A stretch of 64,000 nucleotides of DNA from Anagrus nilaparvatae (GCA_022575985.1 JAKSXM010000007.1:35156501-35220500), one strand, 5' to 3'; shown: positions 35,695 through 45,931, counted from the first letter of the stretch. The notes: generated from the letters alone by a model not told the origin. Made by a program: numbers and translations.

Positions 35695-36740
35695 CTAGCA
35701 AAAGTTGGAGAAGGGGGCTCCACCCCCCCCCCCCATTGTCACATTTCCTTCTGTTTGTTTTGCTTCAAAAAATCATTTTTCATTGCAAACTTATAATTAT
35801 GCAAACACATTCAGATTTTTCAAATGAGACTCAGTCCCTCCTGTTCACATTTACTTCAATAGTTTTCTGTTGCTTAAAAAAGTCATGTTTCTCTACAAAT
35901 TTATAATTATGCAAACACATTCGAACTATTCAGAGTTATGAAAAATTCAGATTTATGAAAAATTATAGGTTCTGATTGATTCTCTAGTAATAATAGAGAA
36001 AATAAAATAATTTAACTTAGTACGTATAAATTAGTGCCAAATTAAGTAATACCAATTGTGACAGTAAAATTTAATCATATTTTTTAGGTTACAAAAAATT
36101 TTATATATCCTAAAAATAGTAAAAATTGAATATCTCCAAAAGTAAGAAAGCTGAGTCAGAAAACTATAGCCTATGTTATCCGAATACTTTTATTCTTTAT
36201 TATGACACTGGTTTCATATCAAGTGGTTCGGTGGTTCTTGAGTCATTAGGGTACAGACAAACAGACAAACAAACAAATATATAATATACAATAATATAAT
36301 AAAAACAAACAAATAATATTATATACTGTAGCCTAAAATTTGAGTTGAATATATATAATATATAGTAAAAAATTTTTTAAAAATTTTATAAAATTTTAAA
36401 GATACCTGCGTTTTGAATAAAAATTTCAGAGAATACGTAAAAATTAGTGCTGAATTGAATACTATGAAGTGCTATAGAAAAATTTTTCGATAGTATCCAG
36501 ATATTTCAATTTTTGATAAAATTTTTAAAAAATGTTATGAAGTTCAAAAATACTAAAAATTTAATATCTCAAAAACTACGACAGCTAATCAAAAAATATA
36601 GGGCCTATGTCACCCGTATTTTTTTTTTCTTCATTTTGACACCGGTTTCATGCTAATCGGTTCGTTGGTTCTTGAGTCATTAGGGTATAGACAAACAGAC
36701 AAACAGACAAATAAATTTTCAAATATATATAGTATTAAGA
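35695..36740 (-). mobile_element. Complete non-autonomous Helitron nested in the PLE pLTR
   Basis: 1046 bp. On the minus strand it begins 5'-TCTTAATACTATATA and ends ...TTTTGCTAG-3', with a TGGAG/CTCCA hairpin 11 bases before CTAG. It sits between A and T with no target duplication. The uninterrupted pLTR at 38344-38828 shows the empty site (tatatatgtataataatg). Inside are two diverged tandem copies of a unit ending in gacaaacagacaaac (36240-36280 and 36680-36720), each preceded by ggttcttgagtcattagggt. It has no Rep or helicase gene, so it must be moved in trans. Confidence 0.9.
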
Positions 36741-36997
36741 TATGTATAATAATGTACACTACTTACAATTTTAATATAAAAATACATTCAAAAATGAATT
36801 ATGTCTTAATTAAACAAAGTTTAAAATCAAGATAATAGAAAAATATGATAATATTTTATAAAACAATAACAAATTATAAATTAATATAAAAAATGTTGAC
36901 ATGACTATTTAATAACAATTCACATAATTCTAAGAAATTAACAGCTGATAAAAAAGTATAATCATAATAGTTATTGTAACAAAAACGACATCTACAA

Positions 36998-37888
36998 CTA
37001 TTGATTGATAATGGAAAATGTGATATTTATCGATAAATCAGAAGACAAAACAGGTCTTAAATTATAATGTAATATCCCGTTATAATCAATAATGATTTTG
37101 TGTACCTTAGGAAGTCCATACAGTCTTGGCAATACCGTATCAGTTTGAGTTAATGCCCAATCATGGTAAGATTTATTGAAAAACCCATTGATATTCCAAA
37201 AATGTAAAAAATTTTGAGTATCTTTTCTTAATTGAATTAAAGGATTAAAATCAAGTCTAGTATAAGTAGAAGTATCATTGAGAATTTCATTTTCCATTTT
37301 CAAATTATACAATGGTCTATCTAAAGCAACTGTGGAGTTGCCTTTATCAGCATTAGTAAAAAATATATTATTATCAGTGTTTTTTAAATATTTTTTAGTA
37401 AAATTAATGTCTTCCTGAAAATTTTTTTCTAACACAGAAATGTGTTTATTTTTACTTACATATTTGTTGATGTTAGAAATAACACAATATCTAATGTCGT
37501 TTACAACTTCATTGTCAAAATCATAGTTAGTAAATAGATTTTCGATGTTTTTAATAGTGTCAAAGGCATTTTTATTATTTAAACTATTATTTAACGAAAA
37601 TTTCTGGCCTTTAGAAACAGTGGTGATAACTCTTTCAGGTATATTTTCATCAGTTAAGTTGACAAACCAATTTTTATTATTAATATCATTATTGTTATTA
37701 TTATTACTGTTTTCTGTATTATTATTATTATTATTCAACAATTTATTACTATTATTGTCATCAAAAACCTCATTTCTCATAAATTCATTTTGTATGTTAT
37801 TGGAATTTATGTTCAGAATGCCATTAATTTTTTTATCAGATATTTTATTTAATTTGTTGTTAAATTTTTCTAGGAGCATTTTATACAT
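36998..37888 (-). pseudogene. Penelope-like RT, N-terminal/finger region
   Basis: 296 residues. The N-terminal part is low-complexity (Asn-rich, residues about 44-72). Residues about 165-200 have the Penelope fingers pattern FFTNADKGNSTVALDRPLYN, followed by LPRLYGLPKVHK and NLRPVLSS, where other PLE reverse transcriptases have LPRxYGLPKIHK...RPIVSS. The frame ends where the 3' pLTR copy begins, so palm, thumb and GIY-YIG are absent. Confidence 0.83.
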
Positions 37889-37893
37889 ATTAT

Positions 37894-38412
37894 TTAATTC
37901 AAAAAGAAGTTCCTCACCAATAGAATCTTTGAATGATTTTCTAAAGTTTTGGCTTTATTATTTAAAAATTTAATATGTATATTAATGTCATTAATCTCAA
38001 TTTTTAATAATTTATGAATGAAGTTTAATTTAGTAGATTGGAAGTTTTTTATTCCCAAATTACTATAAAATTTAAGATGTTTTAAATTACCGTGTACATT
38101 ATTAAGATGTTTAGGGATAATATCTCTTGATCTACATGATAAAAGAAATCTTCTATGTGACAGATTACGTGTAAGTTTTTTCATTGTACTGAGATAATCC
38201 CTAGAATTTTTTACAACATCTTCATTATGTATTCTTCGAATATGTAATAATACTGATGACATAGAATTGAACGAAGTATTGTTGTTATTGATTTCATTAG
38301 AACGGTTGGATTTATGGACGTTTTTCGATCTAAGTCCTGTATTCATAATTGATGAAGTTTTATCACTTGGTAAAAAATTAATAAAGGTAAATAAATAAAT
38401 CGATCTATCCAA
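37894..38412 (-). pseudogene. Penelope-like ORF N-terminal segment
   Basis: 172 residues upstream of the RT fragment, separated by a frameshift at about 37890. The first 24 residues come from the pLTR and recur at 35582. Then comes a basic region NLSHRRFLLSCRSRDIIPKHL, matching the conserved 'RRFLLxCR...P.HL' block found at the N-terminus of Penelope-like proteins. Confidence 0.75.
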
Positions 38413-38828
38413 GTAAAATTTTGATCTTATATATTTCTAATTGACGTTTCGTCGATCCATGTCAACCTTATCAAAACTGCAATAATTTTTTTACAAAATA
38501 AATGTTATAATATATATATATATATGTATAATAATGTACACTACTTACAATTTTAATATAAAAATAAATTCAAAAATGAATTATGTCATAATTAAACAAG
38601 GTATAAAATCAAGATAATAGAAAAATATGATAATATTTTATAAAACAATAACAAATTATAAATTAATATAAAAAATGTTGACATGACTATTTAATAACAA
38701 TTCACATAATTCTAAGAAATTAACAACTGATAAAAAAGTATAATCATAATAGTTATTGAAACAAAAACGACATCTACAACTATTGATTGATAATGGAAAA
38801 TGTGATATTTATCGATAAATCAGAAAAC
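38344..38828 (-). repeat. pLTR copy B of PLE 2 (uninterrupted)
   Basis: Matches 35514-35694 plus 36741-37035 in direct orientation and 39040-39488 in inverted orientation, with a few percent difference. It contains a tatata tract, a gtacactacttacaatttt block and the hammerhead-like motif. It serves as the reference for the empty Helitron site. Confidence 0.87.
38437..38480 (-). ncRNA. Degenerate hammerhead-like motif, pLTR B of PLE 2
   Basis: Same motif as at 35607-35650 with one change in stem II (gttgac instead of gtcgac). Confidence 0.45.
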
Positions 38829-39039
38829 TAAAATGATATTATATTGATAAGGTAGTATATTTTAATATTATTGATTTTGAAAAGTATCCAAGATGATCCT
38901 TTGAATAAAAAAGAGGATTCTCAACAGCTCTTTAAGCCTTATTTACATTCATTACATAAAATGAAAAAAAGACAAAATAAACATACTTTTCAAAATCAAT
39001 AATATTAAAATATCACTACCTTATCAATATAATATCATA
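38829..39039. repeat. Hairpin centre of PLE 2 head-to-head copies
   Basis: About 60 bases on each side (gatattatattgataagg and its reverse complement) pair. They extend the inverted pLTRs into one palindrome of about 1.1 kb with a spacer of some 80 bases. Confidence 0.8.
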
Positions 39040-39488
39040 TTAGTTTTCTGATTTATCGATAAATATCACATTTTCCATTATCAATAAATAGTTGCAGATG
39101 TCGTTTTTGTTTGAATAACTATTATGATTATACTTTTTTATCAGCTATTAATTTCTTAGAATTATGTGAATTGTTATTAAATAGTCATGTCAACATTTTT
39201 TATATTAATTTATAATTTGTTATTGTTTTATAAAATATTATCATATTTTTTTATTATCTTGATTTTAAACTTTGTTTAATTATGACATAATTCATTTTTG
39301 AATTTATTTTTATATTAAAATTGTAAGTAGTGTACAATATTATACATATATATATATATATATTATAACATTTATTTTGTAAAAAAATTATTGCAGTTTT
39401 GATAAGGTCGACATAGATCGACGAAACGTCAATTAGAAATATATAAGATCAAAATTTTACTTGGATAGATCGATTTATTTATTTACCT
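39040..39488 (+). repeat. Inverted pLTR copy C of PLE 2
   Basis: Reverse-complement copy of the pLTR, ending at the target duplication. It lacks about 30 bases at the outer end compared with copy A. It contains the hammerhead-like motif on the plus strand at 39393-39436. Confidence 0.87.
39393..39436 (+). ncRNA. Degenerate hammerhead-like motif, pLTR C of PLE 2
   Basis: Same motif on the opposite strand: gcagttttgataagg, then cgacgaaacgtcaattag. Confidence 0.48.
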
Positions 39489-39868
39489 TTATTAAGATTA
39501 ATATTGTTACCAATAAGAGTATGCATTTTTGGAAAAAATTGTAAAACAATTTCCAATAGCTTAGATAAATGATTCTGTATAATATAACATTCATAAAAAC
39601 TTACATTTACATGTACAGTATAAGTTTCAGTCAAATAGCGAAATAGATTAGCTAAAGAACTTAACGGTATATAATCAATATTTAGTATAAAATAATTAAC
39701 AGTGGTGCAAGGACCAATACCAAAACAAAGTTCTAAGCAATGTATTCGTTTCCAAGCAAGTTTTGCAAAATGCAAACTTTTTTGATTGACTGCAGCCCAA
39801 GACATTTTGTCGCGAATATCTAAGTACTGCCAAATAGCTAAATGACAATATTCATTTAGGAGATCCAT
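39489..39868 (-). pseudogene. F-box/LRR gene, N-terminal part
   Basis: Starts with MDLLNEYCHLAIWQYLDIRD followed by KMSWAAVNQKSLHFAKLAWK. This fits the F-box pattern (leucine-rich helix, YLD.RD, then a W/C-rich helix), which binds Skp1 in SCF ubiquitin ligases. The following residues begin leucine-rich repeats (LSKLLEIVLQFFPKMHTL). The frame runs into the Penelope-like insertion at 39488 and resumes at 35513 in the same phase. The upstream region is AT-rich. Excluding the insertion, the coding part is about 1.35 kb without introns. The gene is disrupted in this copy; whether the insertion is fixed is unknown. Confidence 0.72.
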
Positions 39869-40774
39869 TGTCTTGAAAGTTATCTAATAAAAGTTATATA
39901 AACGCTTTTATATATGATGATAATAGGAAAATATATGTAATGTATGATAATTACCAAATTTTTTTTCTTTTTGCAATAAAAATCCAAAAATTTTTTTATA
40001 TTTATTTCAACTGTAGAATTTAAAATATAATAAGAATATTAGAAAATTAGATGCAACAGTAATGACGAAGGTCAGAAATAAAATGCTACGCATGAGGATG
40101 TGTGAAAATAATATAAAAAAATAATAATAAAATATACTTATTATTGTTATTATAAGGAATACTGAAAAGTAATGAAGATATTGGGCATTAAATAAATATA
40201 GCGCAGGGAACAAAGGAAATAAGATTCGAAAATAAATTTAGATAACGACGTCGGACAAAATAAAATAATTATCCCTTCTTAGCTTTCTTTTCGGATATCA
40301 TAATATTTATACATATATATACAGATATGTGTGTGTGCATGCAAACTTAGGAGCATAATAGGGGGTAATGAGATTAATTTATAAATGAATCAATCAGTAT
40401 ATTTTAAAGTTATATGACATAGCCAATAATTAAAAAATAAAAATAGCAAATAAAGTTTCTCGTTTTTTTTTTAAGGCAACCCAGAGGTGTAAAGATAAAA
40501 AAAAACGAGAAACAAATGAATTTTAACAAAGATTTGAAACAATAAAAATAAAAAAAAAGAGAGAGAAAATTTTGTTGCTATCAAAAAAAAATAATAGCAA
40601 TAAATAAATATTGAAGTAAAATTTTTTTTTAGATGATAAACAGTAAAATTCAAGAAATATAAGATATAAGAGTAGTTATAATAATATTATGAGAATAGTG
40701 AAAAATATATCACAGCTTGCCAAAATGTATAAAATTAAAATATTGAAGTCAGAATTAGAAAAAAGCAAGAAAAA
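39869..40774. other. AT-rich spacer, no gene seen
   Basis: Nothing recognisable besides low-complexity A/T runs; it may hold the promoter of the F-box gene to its left. Confidence 0.35.
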
Positions 40775-41383
40775 ATGGGAAAAATAAGTAAAGTTAATAA
40801 AAAATTCGTAATAAAATCAATTAAAGAGGATGTGATAAAAGAGGAATCGAATTTGGTTGAAATAGGAAAGGAAATGAGCCCTCAGCCCTCAACTAGTAAG
40901 GAAATTAAAAAAGAAAGGCAAGAGGAGGAAAGAGAATTAATTTGAGAAGAATTATTAAAGCCAGTAGAGGAGACATAAATTTATCCCATAAATTTAACAA
41001 GTGCAGAATATAATAGAGAGGGACCAGTAATAATACCAGGCATTAATAAAGAGCAAATTAGAGCAGAGCAAATGAGAGCAGAGCAACAATTTTGGAATGA
41101 AATTGAAGCTTTAAAACATCATAATTATATTTTGAAATTAGAAATGGATAATAAGGCTAGAGAAATGAAAACGTTAAAGGATAGAACAAAAACTTATACG
41201 GATTTTGGCTCATGTCATGTCAATAGACCAGGTTTGGCTGTTACTATGTGTGCATGGTGTGATAGAGGCACTAATGAGGCAGCAAGATTAGTACTATGCA
41301 GAAAAATAAGTGTAGTACAAGTTATGCAACAAATAGAAATAAGAATAAAAACAAGAAATTTTTTTAAGAAGAAAGAAAATTAA
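40775..41383 (+). pseudogene. Lysine/glutamate-rich ORF with two in-frame stops, unidentified
   Basis: One frame from ATG 40775 to TAA before 41384, interrupted by TGA (40943-40945) and TAA (40976-40978). The first part is a highly charged Lys/Glu stretch with PQPSTSK. The last 103 codons (from Met at 41072) form a coiled-coil-like helix (FWNEIEALKHHNYILKLEMD), then a Cys/His cluster (C-H...CAWC...C, about residues 48-78) that could bind zinc. The continuity of composition across both stops suggests a decayed gene rather than chance. No family is recognised. Confidence 0.5.
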
Positions 41384-41472
41384 AAATAAAAAGTTTTTGT
41401 AAAAAAAAAAGAAGTAGAATAATATTTTAATTGATGAAGTCTTGAAATAATGTAACAAAAAGAATTTGAATT

Positions 41473-41587
41473 CTAATTCAGAGCATGTTCTATATTTTGA
41501 TAATTAAGGGGAGAAAGAGTCACTAATACCGAAGAATTAAGGCTAGCGACTGATTCATGTTTACGAAGATGGTATTCGTAAAGAAAT
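41473..41587 (-). CDS. Unidentified spliced gene, terminal exon
   Basis: Follows a consensus acceptor (ttaatgACAG, with AG at 41588-41589) and codes for FLYEYHLRKHESVASLNSSV, ending at TAG (41473-41475). The frame fits the end of the preceding exon only if the short interval of about 50 bases acts as an intron with a weak donor (GTTTTG at about 42195-42190), so this junction is the least certain part of the model. Composition is gene-like compared with flanking DNA. Confidence 0.5.
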
Positions 41588-41647
41588 CTGTCATTAAAAG
41601 CAGGATAATTTTAAATTAGAAAAAAAAAGCAAAACTTCTTCCTTCTA

Positions 41648-42184
41648 ACGGTATACAAAAGCAAGCATCTTTAGTCGTTTTGGGAACATGTGCATGGCAA
41701 GTACTAACACAAATTTCAAAAAAATAATTTCATAATTTTAATATTTTTTGTTTTTTTAAATAATTAAACGGTGTCTAGATAAGGTGTATTAGGAGTCTAC
41801 TGACGAGCCAACCTAATACACTCTGGCGAAACACTGTTACGTGACTGTTAGTTGAAAATTAACCAATTTATTGGTTAAATTAATAAAAATATTACATTAA
41901 ATTGGGTCACGTTGGTCATAAAAAATAAAATTTCTACATTTTCTGTTTATACATGAAAATATTGAGTAATGAATTTTACTAGAAGTTTTATTTGTATGAT
42001 TAGAAGCTTTAACATAAGCAAATTTTGATGAAAATTTATTTTCAAAAATAAGGCTATGACATTTTTTGATACTGATTTATCAGTTCGTGTTATTTTTAGC
42101 CTTATTAAATTTTAAATAATCTCTGAATGTAATTTTATAAAATTAATAGAATAAAAACGCCAGCTGTATTTAAATCTGAAAGAG
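41648..42184. mobile_element. 537-bp insert with 22-bp target duplication and a hammerhead ribozyme
   Basis: The 22-base sequence aaagcaaaacttcttcctt plus cta occurs at both edges (41626-41647 and 42185-42206). The interval between them has no coding potential and no poly(A) tail. It contains a type III hammerhead ribozyme (41767-41838) and a small palindrome aaccaatttattggtt (about 41859-41874). It lies at or next to the exon 2 - exon 3 junction of a spliced gene. The combination suggests a small retrotransposed, ribozyme-bearing element, functionally similar to retrozymes or Penelope-derived repeats; the mechanism is inferred. Confidence 0.75.
41767..41838 (+). ncRNA. Hammerhead ribozyme, type III topology
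   Basis: All conserved core positions are present. Stem III is aacggtgt (41767-41774) with acactgtt (41831-41838), eight pairs with one G-U. The cleavage triplet is GTC (cut after 41775). Stem I is taga/tcta (41776-41779, 41796-41799). The core CTGACGA is at 41800-41806, stem II is gcca/tggc (41807-41810, 41824-41827) and GAA is at 41828-41830. The open helix is stem III, which makes it type III. The loops of stems I and II contain a perfect 10-base complement (41784-41793 with 41812-41821), which could be a tertiary contact or a competing hairpin. Confidence 0.82.
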
Positions 42185-42502
42185 AAAGCAAAACTTCTTC
42201 CTTCTATGATCGCGTATGTTTTCCCAAAATTGACCTGTTAAAGCAAATTGGTCCATAATCCGGGGAACATCGGATATAGTAGGATATTCAGCGACAGGTG
42301 GTTGTTTAAATTTAGATAAAAAATCTCTCTTAATTAATCTAGGATTTTTATTATCGAAAGTATCTAAAACACGAAATATGGGAATTCGGTAGTCATGAAA
42401 AAATTCAGGTGCAAAACTTTTACGTCTAAAATATTTGGGGGGTAAACGGTTAGCCCAGTCGAATAGGGGAATTTTGAGTCGTGATTGACATGAATTTTTA
42501 AG
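42173..42502 (-). CDS. Unidentified spliced gene, second coding exon
   Basis: Begins after a textbook acceptor (tttctctttctAG, AG at 42503-42504) in phase with exon 1. It encodes RLKIPLFDWANRLPPKYFRR, then FFHDYRIPIFRVLDTFDN and YPTISDVPRIMDQFALTGQF. It is rich in Pro, Phe and Arg with no membrane segment. In the present copy the frame runs through the left edge of the insert and stops at TAA 42170-42172; before insertion it would have continued toward exon 3. The protein family is not recognised. Third-position bias and conserved splice sites argue for a real gene. Confidence 0.62.
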
Positions 42503-42599
42503 CTAGAAAGAGAAAAAGAAAAATGAGTGATAAAAATAGTAAAAAATTAATAATAATAAGAATGATATTTTTGTTTGGATTGTTTTATTTTTTACTTAC

Positions 42600-42738
42600 A
42601 ACTACAATGGAATATTTGTCAAAATATTTGTGAAGCTGACCAATTAAGACAGGTAGATTAGATACGGGTTGATTATATAAAATTTTTTCTAGTTCGTCAG
42701 CATTATATAGTCGTTCCATTGTATAGCGATGTATTAAA
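42600..42738 (-). CDS. Unidentified spliced gene, first coding exon
   Basis: The ATG at 42719-42717 opens 40 codons (MERLYNADELEKILYNQPVS, then NLPVLIGQLHKYFDKYSIVV). It ends exactly at a consensus donor GTAAGT (42599-42594). The exon itself starts after an acceptor (ctttttcAG, AG at 42740-42739), so an untranslated or additional upstream exon exists. The 97-base intron (42503-42599) is typical of compact insect introns. Translation is inferred; no homologue recognised. Confidence 0.62.
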
Positions 42739-42739
42739 C

Positions 42740-44300
42740 TGAAAAAGAAATTTTTTTTTGCAAGGTTTTAAACATAGGAATTTAAAAATTTAATTTTTTT
42801 AGAGTAAAAAGAAAAGGAGATGCAAAACTCTTTATAGCGAATAAAATATTATAAAATAAAGAAATAAATTAAGTATAAGTAAGCATTTTTTTTTACAATA
42901 AATATTTAAGTAATTCAATAATATTTTTTTTAGTCTTGGGGAGTATAAAAATAGTAGAAAGAATTAAAGAGTTGCGGGATTTTAAAATATAAGAAAAGAA
43001 TTGGTAAATTTATGTTATTGGTGTTTTTAATAATTTAAAAAAAATATTAATGATAAGAAAATGGAAATTTTAGGGTGTTAAAATATTTTTGTTGAAGTTT
43101 TTCTATGTGCTGAAAGGATTTGAGAATTAATGTAAAATTAAAAAAAATGATTTAAAAATTTTTTTTTAGATGTTTTGCATATTACAATAGAGTTTTTTTT
43201 CTTGAAGTAAGTTTGAATAATATTAACTTGGGAAAGTAATTATTAAAAATAAAAATAGTGGAGTACAAATTTATGTATTCAATATTTATCAGTATGAAAA
43301 ATTTTTTTTTACGTTAAGAATCAAATTCAACAATTTTTTTTTCTTTTCTTAATGATTTGCTAGTAAATTTTAAACAATGTATATAAATAAGTAGAAAAAT
43401 TGGGATCATGCATTTGGTTGAAATAAAAAGAAAAGTAAAGGGTTATAGTATTAAAATATTATTGAAAGGAAGAATATATTCTAATGTTAAATTTCAGTTA
43501 TTTTTAATAAACTAATACAAGATTGGGATATAATTTTTATAATGAAATATGATGTTATTCGAGAATTTGGTTAATATAAAATTAAGTATGGGTAACGTTT
43601 GATAGAAGAGCAAATGATGTTTATTTTTACGGGATAGAATAAAATTAGAGTTTAAATAAAAAAGAAATTTTCCAGCAAAAAAAAATATATGTTTTTGAGA
43701 TATTTTGATTTTTATGGGAAGGAGTCATATGAAAACATAAGCATTTAAAAACGTTAAACGCGATCTCAAAACTACTTTTTTAAATTGGTTCCAGTTCTCA
43801 CTCAAAAAGTTATTCAGCTATTGACCTTAATCTTGATGCGTTTTATTTGTAATAATAGTGCCAAGTGCTGGAACTAGAAGATCAGAAAAATGTGGATTAG
43901 AAAATTTTTTATTGACCATATTAGGTGTTTTTTTGTAATTAAAAATCTCCATTTTTCATTTTGGCGCACCAAATGGTCAATTTTTGGAATTTTAACTAAC
44001 TTTTAGTTCCAGCACTTGAGAAGTATATAGGGAATAAAATGCTCTTTTATTTTTTTGTTTCGTATGCCTACAATAGGCGCTAGGTGTGGAACCGTTTTTT
44101 ACTTTTTTTTTTCAGCCTCTACTTTGACGCCCTCTATAAAATTTTAAAAATTTGGAAAAAGAAAAATAGTAATTTTTTTTGTATTCTTTGATAGTTTTGT
44201 AACAATTTTAGAAAAATTTGAAGTTATTGTATAATACAATATCTAAAAAAAAAAGATGTTTAAAATTCATTAAAATTACACAAAATAATGAAAAGGGGGC
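42740..44300. other. AT-rich spacer with a small hairpin repeat
   Basis: No gene. At about 43858-44022, agtgctggaactagaag and its reverse complement flank roughly 130 bases, a MITE-like hairpin. The remainder is low-complexity. Confidence 0.5.
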
Positions 44301-44309
44301 CTTAAATAA

Positions 44310-44490
44310 AAAAAAAATAAATTTAGAGTTTAAATAAAAATATAAATTTAGAGTTTAAATAAAATATAAATTTAAAGTTTAAATAAAAAAAAAATAATAA
44401 TAAATTTAGGGTTTAAATAAAAATAAATTTAGAGTTTGAATAAAAATATAAATTAAGAGTTTAAATTAAAATATAAATTTAGAGTTTAAT
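44310..44490 (+). repeat. Minisatellite, approximately 25-bp unit
   Basis: About seven copies of aatttagagtttaaataaaa with small length changes. Confidence 0.85.
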
Positions 44491-44798
44491 AAATAGAATA
44501 ATTTTTTATATAATATATGTTAATTAATCTGTGATGTTTAATTTGATACTTTTACATCCGTTGGTGCATCAGATATAATCTTGATAAAATGGTTAAAAAA
44601 TGGGATTTGTAAGATTTAAAATACTGTTTAATTTTTTGTTATATATGTAGAGAGTTTAGGTTTTCATTTTTTTTAATAATGTAAGAAACAGCATAATATT
44701 AAAGCATTTTTTTTTTATTAAATATACAGGCATGATATTATGGATAATTTTTATGATAAGAAAATGGAAAAGAATACATGTTTGAATAAGTAAAATAT

Positions 44799-45931
44799 AT
44801 ATATGGCTCATTATCGTTTTTTTTCAATAATGACGTACAACACGTTTCCGACTAACAGATGCATTGATTTAAAATTTTTTTTTTTTTAATTTTCAATTTC
44901 AATTAGTTTTCGATGGTACACCATAAAAATCAACATAATTTAATGTTTTAACTACTATAAAACATAAAAATATAGCAAAAAAGCCTTTACCGTTCCCTGT
45001 CACAAAGGAGATTCCTATACTTTGAGTGTCTGTCACTCACACCTATCGATTAATTTTCAAAAATTTTTGTTTTGGGTTTAATTGCTATATCATAAGATTC
45101 AACTTTTTCCATATAGAAAAAATTTAAACTTAGTTTTACTAATTATTACAAGGGTGAGAAGGTGTGTCACACGATTTTACAAAATTTTTATGAAAAACGT
45201 AATTTAATTATATTAAATTTGATTTCTCTTCGTAAAAACATTTTTAAAACCTTTTAACCGCATGAATGACAACTTAAATACATAAACAAAAAATTCTCAC
45301 ACCAAGAGCACTTAAAATGATTGTTAAATAGGAAAACAAAATGGGTTTAAGTTCAGAAATAACGAAGGGACAAAAACAAAAGCCTTTACCGTACCCCCCC
45401 TAGATCTCCTATTAAGAAGCGTTGTAATTAAAATATTAAAAACTTAGCAAGTTTCAATCATAAAAATACTTTACTTTCCAAACGGAAAAGTTTTTTTGTT
45501 CATTTGTCTACGAATTATTTTGATTTTTCTATAAAAATCCTTTACCGTTCCTGCTTTTACCGTTCCTCATTTTTGTTAAAATTATTAAGTATTTTTAAAA
45601 TTTACCTCCAAAACTCGTTTTTTTAGTAAGAATTCTTTAAAAATATATGATATTGTTCTCTAAAATACATAAAACCTAGAAAAATTCATGTATTAAGGCC
45701 GTATGTAACGATTTTGGTTTTTAATGGTTTTAAGCTGTTTTTACCTTATAATTATAGTAAAAAACGTAATAAATTGATGTAAAAGGTTCGTTATGGTGAT
45801 TTTAATGCAACACTGAATAAATATTGGTGAAAAAAGTCTAAAAAGCCTTGTTCGGACTTTAAAAAAGGAATTTTTTATTTTTAGTTTTTGTAAGATATTT
45901 TTTCAAAAAAAATGAAAATGAGCCATATATG
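44799..45931. mobile_element. Non-autonomous DNA element with 33-bp inverted ends
   Basis: The left end ATATATGGCTCATTATCGTTTT matches the reverse complement of the right end (AAAATGAAAATGAGCCATATAT). The interior (1.1 kb) lacks a transposase. It contains three related words (gcctttaccgttcc, gcctttaccgtacc, ctttaccgttcc) scattered through it. Flanks suggest a TA-type target but this is ambiguous in the AT-rich context. Confidence 0.7.

Larger units (their letters stand above)
35514..39488 (-). mobile_element. Penelope-like element 2, inserted in the F-box gene
   Basis: Bounded by a 17-bp target duplication ttattaagattaatatt (35497-35513 and 39489-39505). On the minus strand it reads: inverted pLTR copy (39040-39488), a short hairpin centre (38829-39039), pLTR (38344-38828), two ORF fragments (38412-36998), then a second direct pLTR (37035-35514) that contains a nested Helitron. 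Direct pLTRs with an extra inverted copy are typical of Penelope-like elements. The element carries the N-terminal and early RT region and lacks a visible GIY-YIG domain, so it is deleted. Confidence 0.83.

Noticed and set aside
43858..44022. Independent gene or RNA in the hairpin region
   Set aside because: Only short inverted ends and AT-rich filler; no coding or structural RNA signature.
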